This document shows, piece by piece, positions 6,358 to 13,156 of a DNA stretch of 13,156 nt. Position numbers and translations under genes: made by a program. Positions within the stretch are counted from its first letter, which is position 1. Each line of letters begins with the position of its first letter. The notes beneath the pieces were generated by a model, which made no database searches, was not told the DNA's origin, and saw nothing but the letters and a program-made list of their open reading frames with translations. Location: contig JAAYRN010000224.1 in assembly GCA_012518765.1 (NCBI GenBank), positions 1 to 13,156 on the forward strand, in the 5' to 3' direction. The DNA comes from Bacteroidales bacterium. GTDB lineage: Bacteria > Bacteroidota > Bacteroidia > Bacteroidales > WCHB1-69.

Positions 6358-8154
6358 ATGAAAACATTTAAAGTTATCACAGTTTTATTACTTAGTAGTT
6401 TGATGTTAACATTTTCAAGTTGTGGGCTAAAGAAAATGGTAAAAAAACAATCAAGCGTTTCCTACTCAGTTACTCCCAACCCTCTTGAAGCACACGGAGG
6501 TAAGATGACTATGGAAATTCAAGGTACTTATCCACAAAAATATTTCAATAAGAAAGCTACCCTAAGCCTTGAGCCTATCATTAAAACTTCTGAAGGAGAA
6601 ACCGTAAGACTACCCGTTATCCACTTGGAAGGCGAAAAAGTAAAAGGCGACAATCAAACTATTGGATATAAAGCTGGAGGAAAATTCACATATAATCAAA
6701 CCATTGATTATAAACCCATGTACGAAAACTGTGAATTAATTTTGGAAATAGAAGCAAATTTAAAGAAAAAATCAGCAACCTTAGACCCTGTCAAACTTGC
6801 TGACGGAACCATCAATACTTCAGAGAAAATTTCTGTAGAGCCTAAGCTAAGCTATCCCGACGAAGCGATAAACGGTTCGTTTTTTGTCTTAGCCAACCAT
6901 AATTACAAAGGACCTCAAGTAATTACTGAAACAGGTATTATCTACTTTGAATTAAATAGAGACGTATTAAATTGGAATTTACCATTTAATCAAAAAGAAG
7001 AAAATAAAGAAGCTTTAAACAATCTAATTACTTTCATATCAGAATCAAACAATATCCTTTCGGTCGACATACTTGGTTGGGCATCTCCTGAAGGAGAGTT
7101 GAAACGTAATCAAGAATTATCGAGCAACCGCTCCGCTACAGGAAAAAAATGGTTTGAAAGAGAATACGACAAGTTTATCCGTAACAAAGCCAGAGCAGAA
7201 AAAGTAAGAGCATCTGACATTAAAAAGGATATCAAATATGAAATAAAAGATAATGGTGAAGACTGGGACGGATTTATTGAAGCATTGGAAAACTCTTCAA
7301 TCCAAGATAAGAGTAAAATTATCAATGTGATAAAATCACAAAATGATATGGATCAAAGAGAACAACAAATTCGTAACATGATAGCTATTTATGATGAGGT
7401 AGACAATGAAATATTACCAAGTTTGCGTCGTGCCATCATAAAAGTAAATGTCATGGAAGATAAAAAAACAGATGAAGAAATAGCCGAACTTGCAGCTAAT
7501 AACCCTGAATCTTTATCAAACGATGAGCTTTTATATGCCGCATCGTTAACCAATGACATGAAAACAAAAGCGGAAATTTATACCAAAGCAACTCAAATTT
7601 TCACCAACAACTATCGTGGTTATAATGACTTAGCATGTGTAAAATATTTACAAGGCGAAAAAGACGAAGCCCTTACCATGTTAAACAAAGCCAAGGAATT
7701 GAATCCTAACAATAGCGAAGTATTGAATAATTTTGGAATCATTTCCTTTTTGGATGGCGATATAGAAAAAGCCAAAGAATATTTCGAGGCATCGAAAAAA
7801 GCAGGTTTTGACCAAAGCTATAACTTAGGTGTTGTGTATATGAAAATTGGAGATTACACTGCTGCCATTAACAATTTTAGCACTTCAAAATGCGACTATA
7901 ATGTTGCCTTAAATCAATTGTTATCAAAAGATTATACCGCAGCTAAAGCTACTATTGATTGTATTCAAAACAAAACAGCTAAGGATTATTACCTATTAGC
8001 TATTATCAGCGCCAGAACCAACGATACAAATATTTTATATAAAAGTTTAGTTGAGGCTTGTAAATTAGACCCCGAACTTAAAAAACAAGCTCTGAAAGAT
8101 ATTGAATTTAGAAATTATAAAAATAACGCAGCTTTCAAAGATGCTTTAAAATAA
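6358..8154 (+). CDS. Lipoprotein with OmpA-like domain and TPR repeats
   Basis: A 598-residue predicted lipoprotein. The signal peptide ends in a lipobox FSSC with acylated C22. The residues after it (GLKKMVKK) are basic and lack the acidic surface-export signal of Bacteroidota lipoproteins, which suggests it stays facing the periplasm. Residues about 35-170 form a beta-rich region of unknown function. Residues about 190-365 are a divergent OmpA-C-like domain: IIYFELNRDVLNWNLPFN, then GWASPEGELKRNQELSSNRSA, then a long insertion and ILPSLRRAIIKVNV. The peptidoglycan-binding Asp of OmpA aligns with S243, while the Arg is kept (R258). Residues about 385-535 hold TPR-type helical pairs (RGYNDLACVKYLQGEKDEAL; SEVLNNFGIISFLDGDIEKA; SYNLGVVYMKIGDYTAAINN). 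It probably tethers or scaffolds envelope complexes; the partner is unknown. A strong terminator follows. Confidence 0.85.
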   Translation: MKTFKVITVLLLSSLMLTFSSCGLKKMVKKQSSVSYSVTPNPLEAHGGKMTMEIQGTYPQKYFNKKATLSLEPIIKTSEGETVRLPVIHLEGEKVKGDNQTIGYKAGGKFTYNQTIDYKPMYENCELILEIEANLKKKSATLDPVKLADGTINTSEKISVEPKLSYPDEAINGSFFVLANHNYKGPQVITETGIIYFELNRDVLNWNLPFNQKEENKEALNNLITFISESNNILSVDILGWASPEGELKRNQELSSNRSATGKKWFEREYDKFIRNKARAEKVRASDIKKDIKYEIKDNGEDWDGFIEALENSSIQDKSKIINVIKSQNDMDQREQQIRNMIAIYDEVDNEILPSLRRAIIKVNVMEDKKTDEEIAELAANNPESLSNDELLYAASLTNDMKTKAEIYTKATQIFTNNYRGYNDLACVKYLQGEKDEALTMLNKAKELNPNNSEVLNNFGIISFLDGDIEKAKEYFEASKKAGFDQSYNLGVVYMKIGDYTAAINNFSTSKCDYNVALNQLLSKDYTAAKATIDCIQNKTAKDYYLLAIISARTNDTNILYKSLVEACKLDPELKKQALKDIEFRNYKNNAAFKDALK

Positions 8155-8168
8155 TTGTTTTCATAATT

Positions 8169-8226
8169 TTTACGGAGGGCATACTGCAAAAACAGATGCC
8201 CTTTTTTTAATTATTACTCCGTAAAC
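8169..8226. repeat. Outer 9-bp inverted repeat enclosing the terminator
   Basis: TTTACGGAG (8169-8177) recurs inverted as CTCCGTAAA (8218-8226), so the terminator hairpin is nested inside a second stem. The right arm ends exactly at the rsmG stop codon (8227-8229). In rsmG mRNA this pairing would create a 3'-end structure without a following T-run. Confidence 0.65.
8177..8208 (+). terminator. Intrinsic terminator of the SPOR/lipoprotein unit
   Basis: GGGCAT-A-CTG pairs with CAG-ATGCCC (one bulged A) around a CAAAAA loop, followed by seven T on the plus strand. It lies 22 bases after the lipoprotein stop and between two convergent genes, so it also protects rsmG from antisense read-through. 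Confidence 0.9.
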
Positions 8227-8865
8227 CTATAGGGATTTTTCTTTAAAAGGAAGGTGTAAAATGTATTTTTCTTTAAAAAAATCTTCCTCAAACCACATAC
8301 TTATTGGATACACATTAGTTTTTTGAGGATATAGCTCCGCCAATTCTTCGTTTATATCTCCCCCTTTAAGATAGAGGATTCCATTTTTTAACACATTGAA
8401 TGAGTTTTTATTATACTTATTTTCAACCCATTTAACAAAGACAGGCAAGGATGTTACCGCCCGACTTATAATAAAATCATAACTAAATTTCACATCTTCT
8501 ACGCGTGCATGCGTATAGCTTACATTTTTTAAACCCAATTCATTAACTACAGCCTCTACTACTTTTATTTTTTTACCTATGGAGTCAACCAAATGAAAAT
8601 GAGAATCAGGGAATAAAATAGCCAAAGGAATACCCGGGAAACCTCCTCCTGTGCCTACATCCAATACAGAAGTGTTGGGTTTAAAAGAAATCAATTGGGC
8701 TATACTCAACGAATGTAACACGTGATGGAGGTATAAATTATGTATATCTTTTCTTGATATAACATTAATCCGTTTATTCCATTCCTTATACAAAGGCAGG
8801 AGTTTTTCAAGTTGTTGTTGTTGACTAACTGTTAGCTCAGGAAAATAATGTAGAATATGTTTCAT
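8227..8865 (-). CDS. rsmG: 16S rRNA (guanine527-N7)-methyltransferase RsmG
   Basis: RsmG (GidB) methylates N7 of G527 in 16S rRNA using S-adenosylmethionine; loss in other bacteria gives low-level streptomycin resistance. The 212-residue length is normal. The N-terminal helical part contains YKEWNKRINVISRKD (26-40) and the family block LYLHHVLHSLSIA (44-56). The SAM-binding motif I is VLDVGTGGGFPGIPLAI (67-83), followed by VDSIGKK (93-99) and ISRAV (133-137). It appears to be a single-gene unit: a -7 box lies 17 bases upstream, and the peptidase terminator lies just above that. It converges on the OmpA-like/TPR lipoprotein gene. The neighbours do not include gidA or parAB, with which gidB is often linked elsewhere. 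Confidence 0.97.
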   Translation of the reverse strand: MKHILHYFPELTVSQQQQLEKLLPLYKEWNKRINVISRKDIHNLYLHHVLHSLSIAQLISFKPNTSVLDVGTGGGFPGIPLAILFPDSHFHLVDSIGKKIKVVEAVVNELGLKNVSYTHARVEDVKFSYDFIISRAVTSLPVFVKWVENKYNKNSFNVLKNGILYLKGGDINEELAELYPQKTNVYPISMWFEEDFFKEKYILHLPFKEKSL

Positions 8866-8882
8866 TATGTATTATTTGTTTG

Positions 8883-8890
8883 CAAAAGTA
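8883..8890 (-). promoter_or_regulatory. -7 box of rsmG
   Basis: On the minus strand this reads TACTTTTG then CA, an exact TAnnTTTG match, identical over ten bases to the tRNA-Gln promoter box. It ends 17 bases above the rsmG ATG, implying a leader of about 10 bases. The -33 region falls within the upstream terminator hairpin, where no TTG is present. Confidence 0.65.
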
Positions 8891-8891
8891 T

Positions 8892-8923
8892 AAAAAAAAC
8901 GCCATGAGTAAACCCATGGCGTT
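8892..8923 (-). terminator. Intrinsic terminator of the S46 peptidase gene
   Basis: On the minus strand a perfect 9-bp stem (AACGCCATG / CATGGCGTT) with an 8-base loop is followed by eight T. The hairpin begins 20 bases after the peptidase stop codon. The T-run ends one base before the rsmG -7 box, so terminator and promoter are packed together. Confidence 0.9.
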
Positions 8924-8943
8924 AAAATTAGGATGATTATTTC

Positions 8944-11112
8944 TTATTTTACAATGGTCATTTCATTAATAAGGTTAGTAGCTCCTGCATATTTATCAAT
9001 AATAAACATTACATAGCGTATATCTACGTTGATACAGCGTTGCAGATTTTTTTCAAAATCAATATCTCCCGACATGGCTTCTCCATTTCCGTCAAAAGCT
9101 AAACCGATTAATTCTCCATTTGCATTGATAACTGGTGAACCTGAATTACCGCCTGTAATGTCGTTGTTTGAAATAAAACAAGCAGCTAATTCACCTTTTT
9201 CGTTAGCATAGGGACCAAAATCTTTGGCTTTGTATAAATCTTTTAAACGCTGGGGTACAATAAATTCTGTACTATTTGGGTCTTCTTTTTCCATTACACC
9301 CTCTATGGTTGTATAGTAATTATAGAAAACAGCATCTCTTGGATAATAAGAGTTTACAGTACCGTAAGTCAAACGAATGGTTGAGTTTGCATCGGGTGCC
9401 ATGGCTTTGCCTTGGTTTATATCCAATAAGCCTTCTACAAACAAACGATTTGATACGTCCAAACGTTCGCCCGCTTGTTGCATAAGTATAGTTAATTCGC
9501 GGTATTTTTCAAATATACTTATTCCGGTTAGCATGGCTAAATCTGATTTTAATACTTTTAAATTGGGTTTTTCAAGGAATGCATCTAATTTTTCTTTGGA
9601 AGCAAAAACAGATTTTTTCATCATTACTTGTACATATTTACAAAAATCGCCTTTGTATTTCTTTTGTACATCGTTCATAAAACTTGGATAATACTGAGAA
9701 TCCATATTTTTATAAACATAATCAAATAAGGCTATCATTAGTTTTTGTTCGGTTTCTTGGTTGTAGTCTTTATAGAATTTAGCTGCCGTTCCTTTAATTC
9801 TTTCTATAAGCTTATCAACATACTCTTGAGAACCTGTATCTAAAGCATTTATCAAACCTGAACATTGGTAAGCAAAATAAGGAAGTTCGGGACCGGTTAA
9901 CAATCCTTCTAATACATACATACGAGCAATGGCATAGGGTTTACGATTGGTATAGCTTGCTTCTAAATCGGTAAGGACTCTGCTGTATTTAGCGTCTTTT
10001 CCTGTAGCCCACTGTAGGTATTGTTTTTCTATTTCTCGTTTAATATCAATGGTATTCAATGCTTTTAAAGCTTTGTTTTGCTCGTTTGAATATTTCCAAT
10101 AATTAGAGCAGCTGGCATATTTTGACGCATATTGAATTCTGATTTTTTGGTCAGATGCCATTTCTTCGCGTAATACATTAATTTTCACGTCTCTTATTTC
10201 GTGACGTAATGTATTGGTAACATCCATAGTTTCTTGTAAACCAAAAGAGGTGATGTAACGATTGGTTGTTCCGGGAAATCCCATAATCATAGCATAATCA
10301 TCTTCTTTTACACCTTTAATACTGATAGGTAAAAAATGTTTGGGTTTCAAAGGAACATTGTCTTTTGAATATGTGGCGGGTGAGCCATCGGGTGCGGTGT
10401 AAATACGAAACATAGCAAAATCGGCTGTATGGCGGGGCCAGGACCAGTTATCGGTATCGCCACCGTATTTTCCCATAGCGGTTGGAGGTGCACCTACTAA
10501 ACGTACATCTTTGTAAATTACGTGAACAAACAAAAAGAACTGATTGCTATTGAATACATCGGTAACATAAGCATCGTAATGTGTTCCTTCTTTAGCTTTA
10601 TCTGAAATTTCTTTGGATATTTTTCGAATGGCTTCGTTACGTTTGTTTTCGTCCATATCGTCTGTTAAAACAGCTTTTACTTGGTCGGTTACATCTTCCA
10701 TACGCACTAATATAGAAGCTGTTATTCCGCTATTAGGTAACTCTTGGCTTTTTTCATACGCCCAAAATCCATCGGCTAAATAATCATGCTCTACGGTTGA
10801 ATGCGATTGTATCATACCGTATCCACAATGGTGATTGGTGAAAAATAAACCTTCGGGTGAAACTATTTCACCTGTGCAGAAATGCCAAAAAGGTCTGCCT
10901 AAATTACCCAAACCTATGATGGCATCCTTTAAACACGATTGGTTGACATCGTAAATTTGTTCTGCGGTTAACTTCAATCCTTTTTCCTGCATGGTATTGA
11001 TGTTTTTATCCTTTAAAAGCATCAATAACCACATGCCTTCGTCTGCATACATTTTTGATACATTTATCAATAATAATGCACTTAACAATACTAATAATTT
11101 TTTCATTTTCAA
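8944..11112 (-). CDS. S46-family dipeptidyl-peptidase, DPP7-like
   Basis: A secreted serine exopeptidase that removes dipeptides from the N-terminus of oligopeptides, used by asaccharolytic Bacteroidota to feed on protein. Its 722 residues match P. gingivalis DPP7/DPP11 in length. The signal peptide probably ends after A23 (MYA-DEGMW). The chymotrypsin-like triad is visible: H95 in TNHHCGY, D231 in HTADFAMFR, S657 in GGNSGSP. Residues that hold the substrate amino group in S46 enzymes are also present: N222-W223 in DNWSW, N337 in SNYWK, D674 in FDGN. Residue S657+18 is G675, as in DPP7, which prefers bulky hydrophobic P1; DPP11 has Arg there and cuts after Asp/Glu. Translation could start at M1 or M3. 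The gene has its own -7 box and terminator. Confidence 0.95.
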   Translation of the reverse strand: MKMKKLLVLLSALLLINVSKMYADEGMWLLMLLKDKNINTMQEKGLKLTAEQIYDVNQSCLKDAIIGLGNLGRPFWHFCTGEIVSPEGLFFTNHHCGYGMIQSHSTVEHDYLADGFWAYEKSQELPNSGITASILVRMEDVTDQVKAVLTDDMDENKRNEAIRKISKEISDKAKEGTHYDAYVTDVFNSNQFFLFVHVIYKDVRLVGAPPTAMGKYGGDTDNWSWPRHTADFAMFRIYTAPDGSPATYSKDNVPLKPKHFLPISIKGVKEDDYAMIMGFPGTTNRYITSFGLQETMDVTNTLRHEIRDVKINVLREEMASDQKIRIQYASKYASCSNYWKYSNEQNKALKALNTIDIKREIEKQYLQWATGKDAKYSRVLTDLEASYTNRKPYAIARMYVLEGLLTGPELPYFAYQCSGLINALDTGSQEYVDKLIERIKGTAAKFYKDYNQETEQKLMIALFDYVYKNMDSQYYPSFMNDVQKKYKGDFCKYVQVMMKKSVFASKEKLDAFLEKPNLKVLKSDLAMLTGISIFEKYRELTILMQQAGERLDVSNRLFVEGLLDINQGKAMAPDANSTIRLTYGTVNSYYPRDAVFYNYYTTIEGVMEKEDPNSTEFIVPQRLKDLYKAKDFGPYANEKGELAACFISNNDITGGNSGSPVINANGELIGLAFDGNGEAMSGDIDFEKNLQRCINVDIRYVMFIIDKYAGATNLINEMTIVK

Positions 11113-11150
11113 TACTTTAGTTTTATTTAGTTATGTAATATATTATTTTA

Positions 11151-11158
11151 CAAAGATA
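11151..11158 (-). promoter_or_regulatory. -7 box of the S46 peptidase gene
   Basis: On the minus strand this reads TATCTTTG, an exact TAnnTTTG match, 38 bases above the ATG at 11112. It lies in the 115-base gap after the leucine-rich-repeat gene. No TTG sits at the -33 distance, so support is from the -7 box alone. Confidence 0.5.
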
Positions 11159-11227
11159 GAATAATTTATGTTATACTTTTTGTTTTTTTTCGATTGATTT
11201 GTATTACTTTATGTGGCATGCTAAATA

Positions 11228-11824
11228 TCAATGACAATCGCATGATTGTGAGAAATAAAACTTTGTATTCGGTAGTAGTTTTTGTAGTTCTTCTTTGCGT
11301 AAATCATTCATATAGATCACGCGCATATCCACAATACGTAGGGTTTCTTTTAACTCAGCCATTTCGTCTGGAAAAACAACGATGGAATTACTCCAAATAT
11401 CAAGGTATTCTAATTTTTTCAAGTATTTAAAGGCTGACGGTAAATTGACCAAATAATTTCTACTTAAAATCAAATGCGTTAAATTACTAAGTTTAGCTAT
11501 TTGATTGGGTATTTCAATTAGCTGGCAATTAGAAACTTCTAAAATAACAAGCTGCTTCAATTCAAACACCTGAGGGGGTATTTCTTTTAGCTTAACCGAT
11601 TTGATACGCAATTCTTGTAAATTAGTGAATTTGATCAAGGCTTCGCCCAAATTCTTTTCTTTTTTAAAAAAAACAGTCAACCGATAAACGCTATCGGGTG
11701 AAACTTTGTTTGCTTTTTGCAAGGATTTATACATTGTCAACTCCGATAAGGATACAGAATCAAGCAATTGTGCATATCCAATTTGTACAACAAAACATAT
11801 TAATACAATGGCGAACCTTTTCAT
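11228..11824 (-). CDS. Secreted leucine-rich-repeat protein
   Basis: A small exported protein of 198 residues whose function I do not recognise. I chose ATG at 11824, not the in-frame ATG at 11875. The protein then begins with a clean signal peptide (MKRFAIVLICFVVQIGYA, cut after A18), and a good promoter lies between the two ATGs. After a helical segment (about 25-60), four or five leucine-rich repeats of about 23 residues span about 67-165. Their core is LxxLxLxxxxLxxLPxxxxxL, as in LTHLILSRNYLVNLPSAFKYL (115-135). These LRRs have the bacterial/plant-like shape and usually form a protein-binding arc. The C-terminus ends SCDCH, so a disulfide may cap it. It is followed after 115 bases by the S46 peptidase gene; no hairpin terminator separates them. 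Confidence 0.8.
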   Translation of the reverse strand: MKRFAIVLICFVVQIGYAQLLDSVSLSELTMYKSLQKANKVSPDSVYRLTVFFKKEKNLGEALIKFTNLQELRIKSVKLKEIPPQVFELKQLVILEVSNCQLIEIPNQIAKLSNLTHLILSRNYLVNLPSAFKYLKKLEYLDIWSNSIVVFPDEMAELKETLRIVDMRVIYMNDLRKEELQKLLPNTKFYFSQSCDCH

Positions 11825-11846
11825 TGTGTTTTTATTTTTCAGATAG

Positions 11847-11875
11847 CAAAAATAAACATTTTTCTTACAATACAA
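11847..11875 (-). promoter_or_regulatory. Promoter of the leucine-rich-repeat gene
   Basis: On the minus strand TTG (11875-11873) is followed after 18 bases by TATTTTTG (11854-11847), an exact TAnnTTTG match extended by C. It lies 22 bases above ATG 11824 and downstream of the alternative ATG at 11875, so it decides the start in favour of the shorter protein. Confidence 0.6.
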
Positions 11876-11985
11876 ACATCCTATTCTTTATAATTTTTCC
11901 ACTTTACTACTTTAATTGTGTCCATCGTTTCTTGTCAAACAACAATAAATACTGTCTTTGCAAATTATCATACCAGAATATTGAT

Positions 11986-11993
11986 TATTTTTG
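11986..11993 (+). promoter_or_regulatory. -7 box of the MurL-like gene
   Basis: TATTTTTG followed by CA matches TAnnTTTG exactly and repeats the extended TTTTGCA of the other promoters here. It ends 15 bases before the ATG at 12009, implying a leader of only about 8-9 bases. The nearest TTG is 25 bases upstream, too far for a standard -33. Confidence 0.55.
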
Positions 11994-12008
11994 CAAATAA
12001 AAAAACAA

Positions 12009-13156
12009 ATGGCAATTCAAGATAATTCTACTTTGTTTCATAAGTTGAGAAAACAATATCCTACTTTTACTTATCACGCTTATCACTATAATTTAGAGGA
12101 AGATAAACTCATTATTTCCTTTGATTTTAGCATAGGAGAAACCATTACTTTTCGCCCTACAACTGTCATTCCCCGCCATGTAGCTTTTCAAGATTTTTTT
12201 GAAAATAAATCGCTAAGTAGCTTGGAAAATATTATTTTTCAGATTGGTATGATAGAATTAATCAGTTATTGGAAGTGTACTTGTTCGCCAAAAGTTTTTA
12301 TAAAAGCTGGACATTTAGATGAAAATGCCATAAAGTGGTGGCAAAAAATATATTACCACGGTTTGGGTGAATTTTTTTATTGCAATCACATACGTACTTC
12401 TTTTGACAAATTTGTAGAAATAGTATCTGAAAGCGACAAACAACATGAATTAGAGAACTTTACACTCAACAACGAATTTCTCGTTCCCATAGGAGGAGGA
12501 AAGGATTCGGTGGTGAGTTTAGAATTATTAAAGGCTCAAAAACAAGATATAACTCCGCTGATTATCAATCCAAGAGGTGCAAGTTTATCTTGTGTAGAAA
12601 TAGGAGGTTATAGCGATGTTTACATTCCCATTTATCGCAGTATAGACAAAAACTTATTGGATTTGAACGCAAAAAACTTTTTAAACGGACATACTCCCTT
12701 TTCGGCTATGTTAGCTTTTTACAGTGTGTTGATTGCCTTACTTTCACAGAAAAAACACATTGCTCTTTCCAACGAATCCAGTGCCAACGAAGCTACGATA
12801 AAAGGCTCGGACATCAACCATCAATATTCTAAATCTTTTGATTTTGAGGCTGATTTTAGGCAATATGTAAACACTTATATCAATAAGGACGTAAATTATT
12901 TTAGCTACTTACGCCCTTTAAACGAAATGCAAATAGCGTTGTTATTTTCACAGTTTTCCGATTATTTTCCTGTTTTCAAAAGCTGTAATGTAGGCAGTAA
13001 AACAGACAGTTGGTGTTGCCGATGTCCTAAATGTTTGTTTACATTTATTATTTTATCTCCTTTTGTACAACCCAAAGTGTTAGAAAATATATTTGGTGAA
13101 AACTTATTTAACAACACTTTTTTAATCCCTATTTTAAAAGAACTTATAGGTGAAAC
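12009..13156 (+). CDS. PP-loop-like protein resembling MurL (UDP-MurNAc-L-Ala-L-Glu epimerase), 3' end cut
   Basis: An open frame of 382 complete codons from ATG 12009 runs off the right edge. No signal peptide or membrane helix is evident, so it is probably cytoplasmic. Residues about 1-155 form an N-terminal domain I cannot place (ISFDFSIGETITFRP). Residues 159-173 carry a modified PP-loop, VPIGGGKDSVVSLEL, with GGGKDS at 162-167, pointing to ATP use through an adenylate. Later blocks are NESSANEATIKGSD (255-268), RPLNEMQIALLF (302-313) and SWCCRCPKCLF (334-344), a possible metal site. This set recalls Xanthomonas MurL, which epimerises the terminal L-Glu of UDP-MurNAc-L-Ala-L-Glu using ATP. 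MurL is about 450 residues, so some 60-80 may be missing. Alternatives are another PP-loop ligase or a QueC/ThiI-like modifier. The start is supported by a -7 box just upstream. Confidence 0.6.
   Translation, partial: MAIQDNSTLFHKLRKQYPTFTYHAYHYNLEEDKLIISFDFSIGETITFRPTTVIPRHVAFQDFFENKSLSSLENIIFQIGMIELISYWKCTCSPKVFIKAGHLDENAIKWWQKIYYHGLGEFFYCNHIRTSFDKFVEIVSESDKQHELENFTLNNEFLVPIGGGKDSVVSLELLKAQKQDITPLIINPRGASLSCVEIGGYSDVYIPIYRSIDKNLLDLNAKNFLNGHTPFSAMLAFYSVLIALLSQKKHIALSNESSANEATIKGSDINHQYSKSFDFEADFRQYVNTYINKDVNYFSYLRPLNEMQIALLFSQFSDYFPVFKSCNVGSKTDSWCCRCPKCLFTFIILSPFVQPKVLENIFGENLFNNTFLIPILKELIGE

Noticed and set aside
11698..12000. Plus-strand 100-codon frame overlapping the LRR gene and the promoter gap
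   Set aside because: It is antisense to a clear secreted LRR protein in its first part and AT-driven (Phe, Tyr, Asn) after that, with no domain and no promoter.

Overview
The window looks like a chromosomal segment from an AT-rich member of the Bacteroidota, most likely order Bacteroidales. The evidence is a very long IF-2 with a Lys/Glu-rich linker, an S46 dipeptidyl-peptidase, a lipoprotein combining OmpA-like and TPR domains, start codons without clear Shine-Dalgarno sequences, and several upstream boxes matching the Bacteroidota -7 element TAnnTTTG. I see no mobile element, CRISPR array or broken gene. No gap between genes exceeds 300 bases; the longest, 4681-4898, holds the tRNA promoter and otherwise only AT-rich sequence.

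Region 1 (1-4727, minus strand) is a gene-expression block: tRNA-Gln(UUG) with its own promoter and intrinsic terminator, then rimP, nusA and infB. The last gene runs off the left edge and lacks about 100 C-terminal residues. This is the classic rimP-nusA-infB order, led by a tRNA gene as in the E. coli metY operon.

Region 2 (4899-8226) concerns the envelope. yidD and a PlsC-like acyltransferase overlap by 4 bases on the minus strand. Divergent to them on the plus strand are a SPOR-domain protein and a 598-residue OmpA-like/TPR lipoprotein, followed by a strong terminator.

Region 3 (8227-11875, minus strand) holds rsmG, an S46 exopeptidase with DPP7-type active-site residues, and a small secreted leucine-rich-repeat protein. 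Each has its own likely promoter. The peptidase terminator directly abuts the rsmG promoter.

Region 4 (11986-13156, plus strand) is an incomplete gene for a PP-loop-like protein (GGGKDS motif, Cys-rich WCCRCPKC motif). It most resembles MurL, the epimerase acting on UDP-MurNAc-L-Ala-L-Glu. This is the most interesting item here, since MurL would imply a non-standard route for D-glutamate into peptidoglycan. The assignment rests on motif recall only. Functional calls come from reading the translated sequence; no database search was run.
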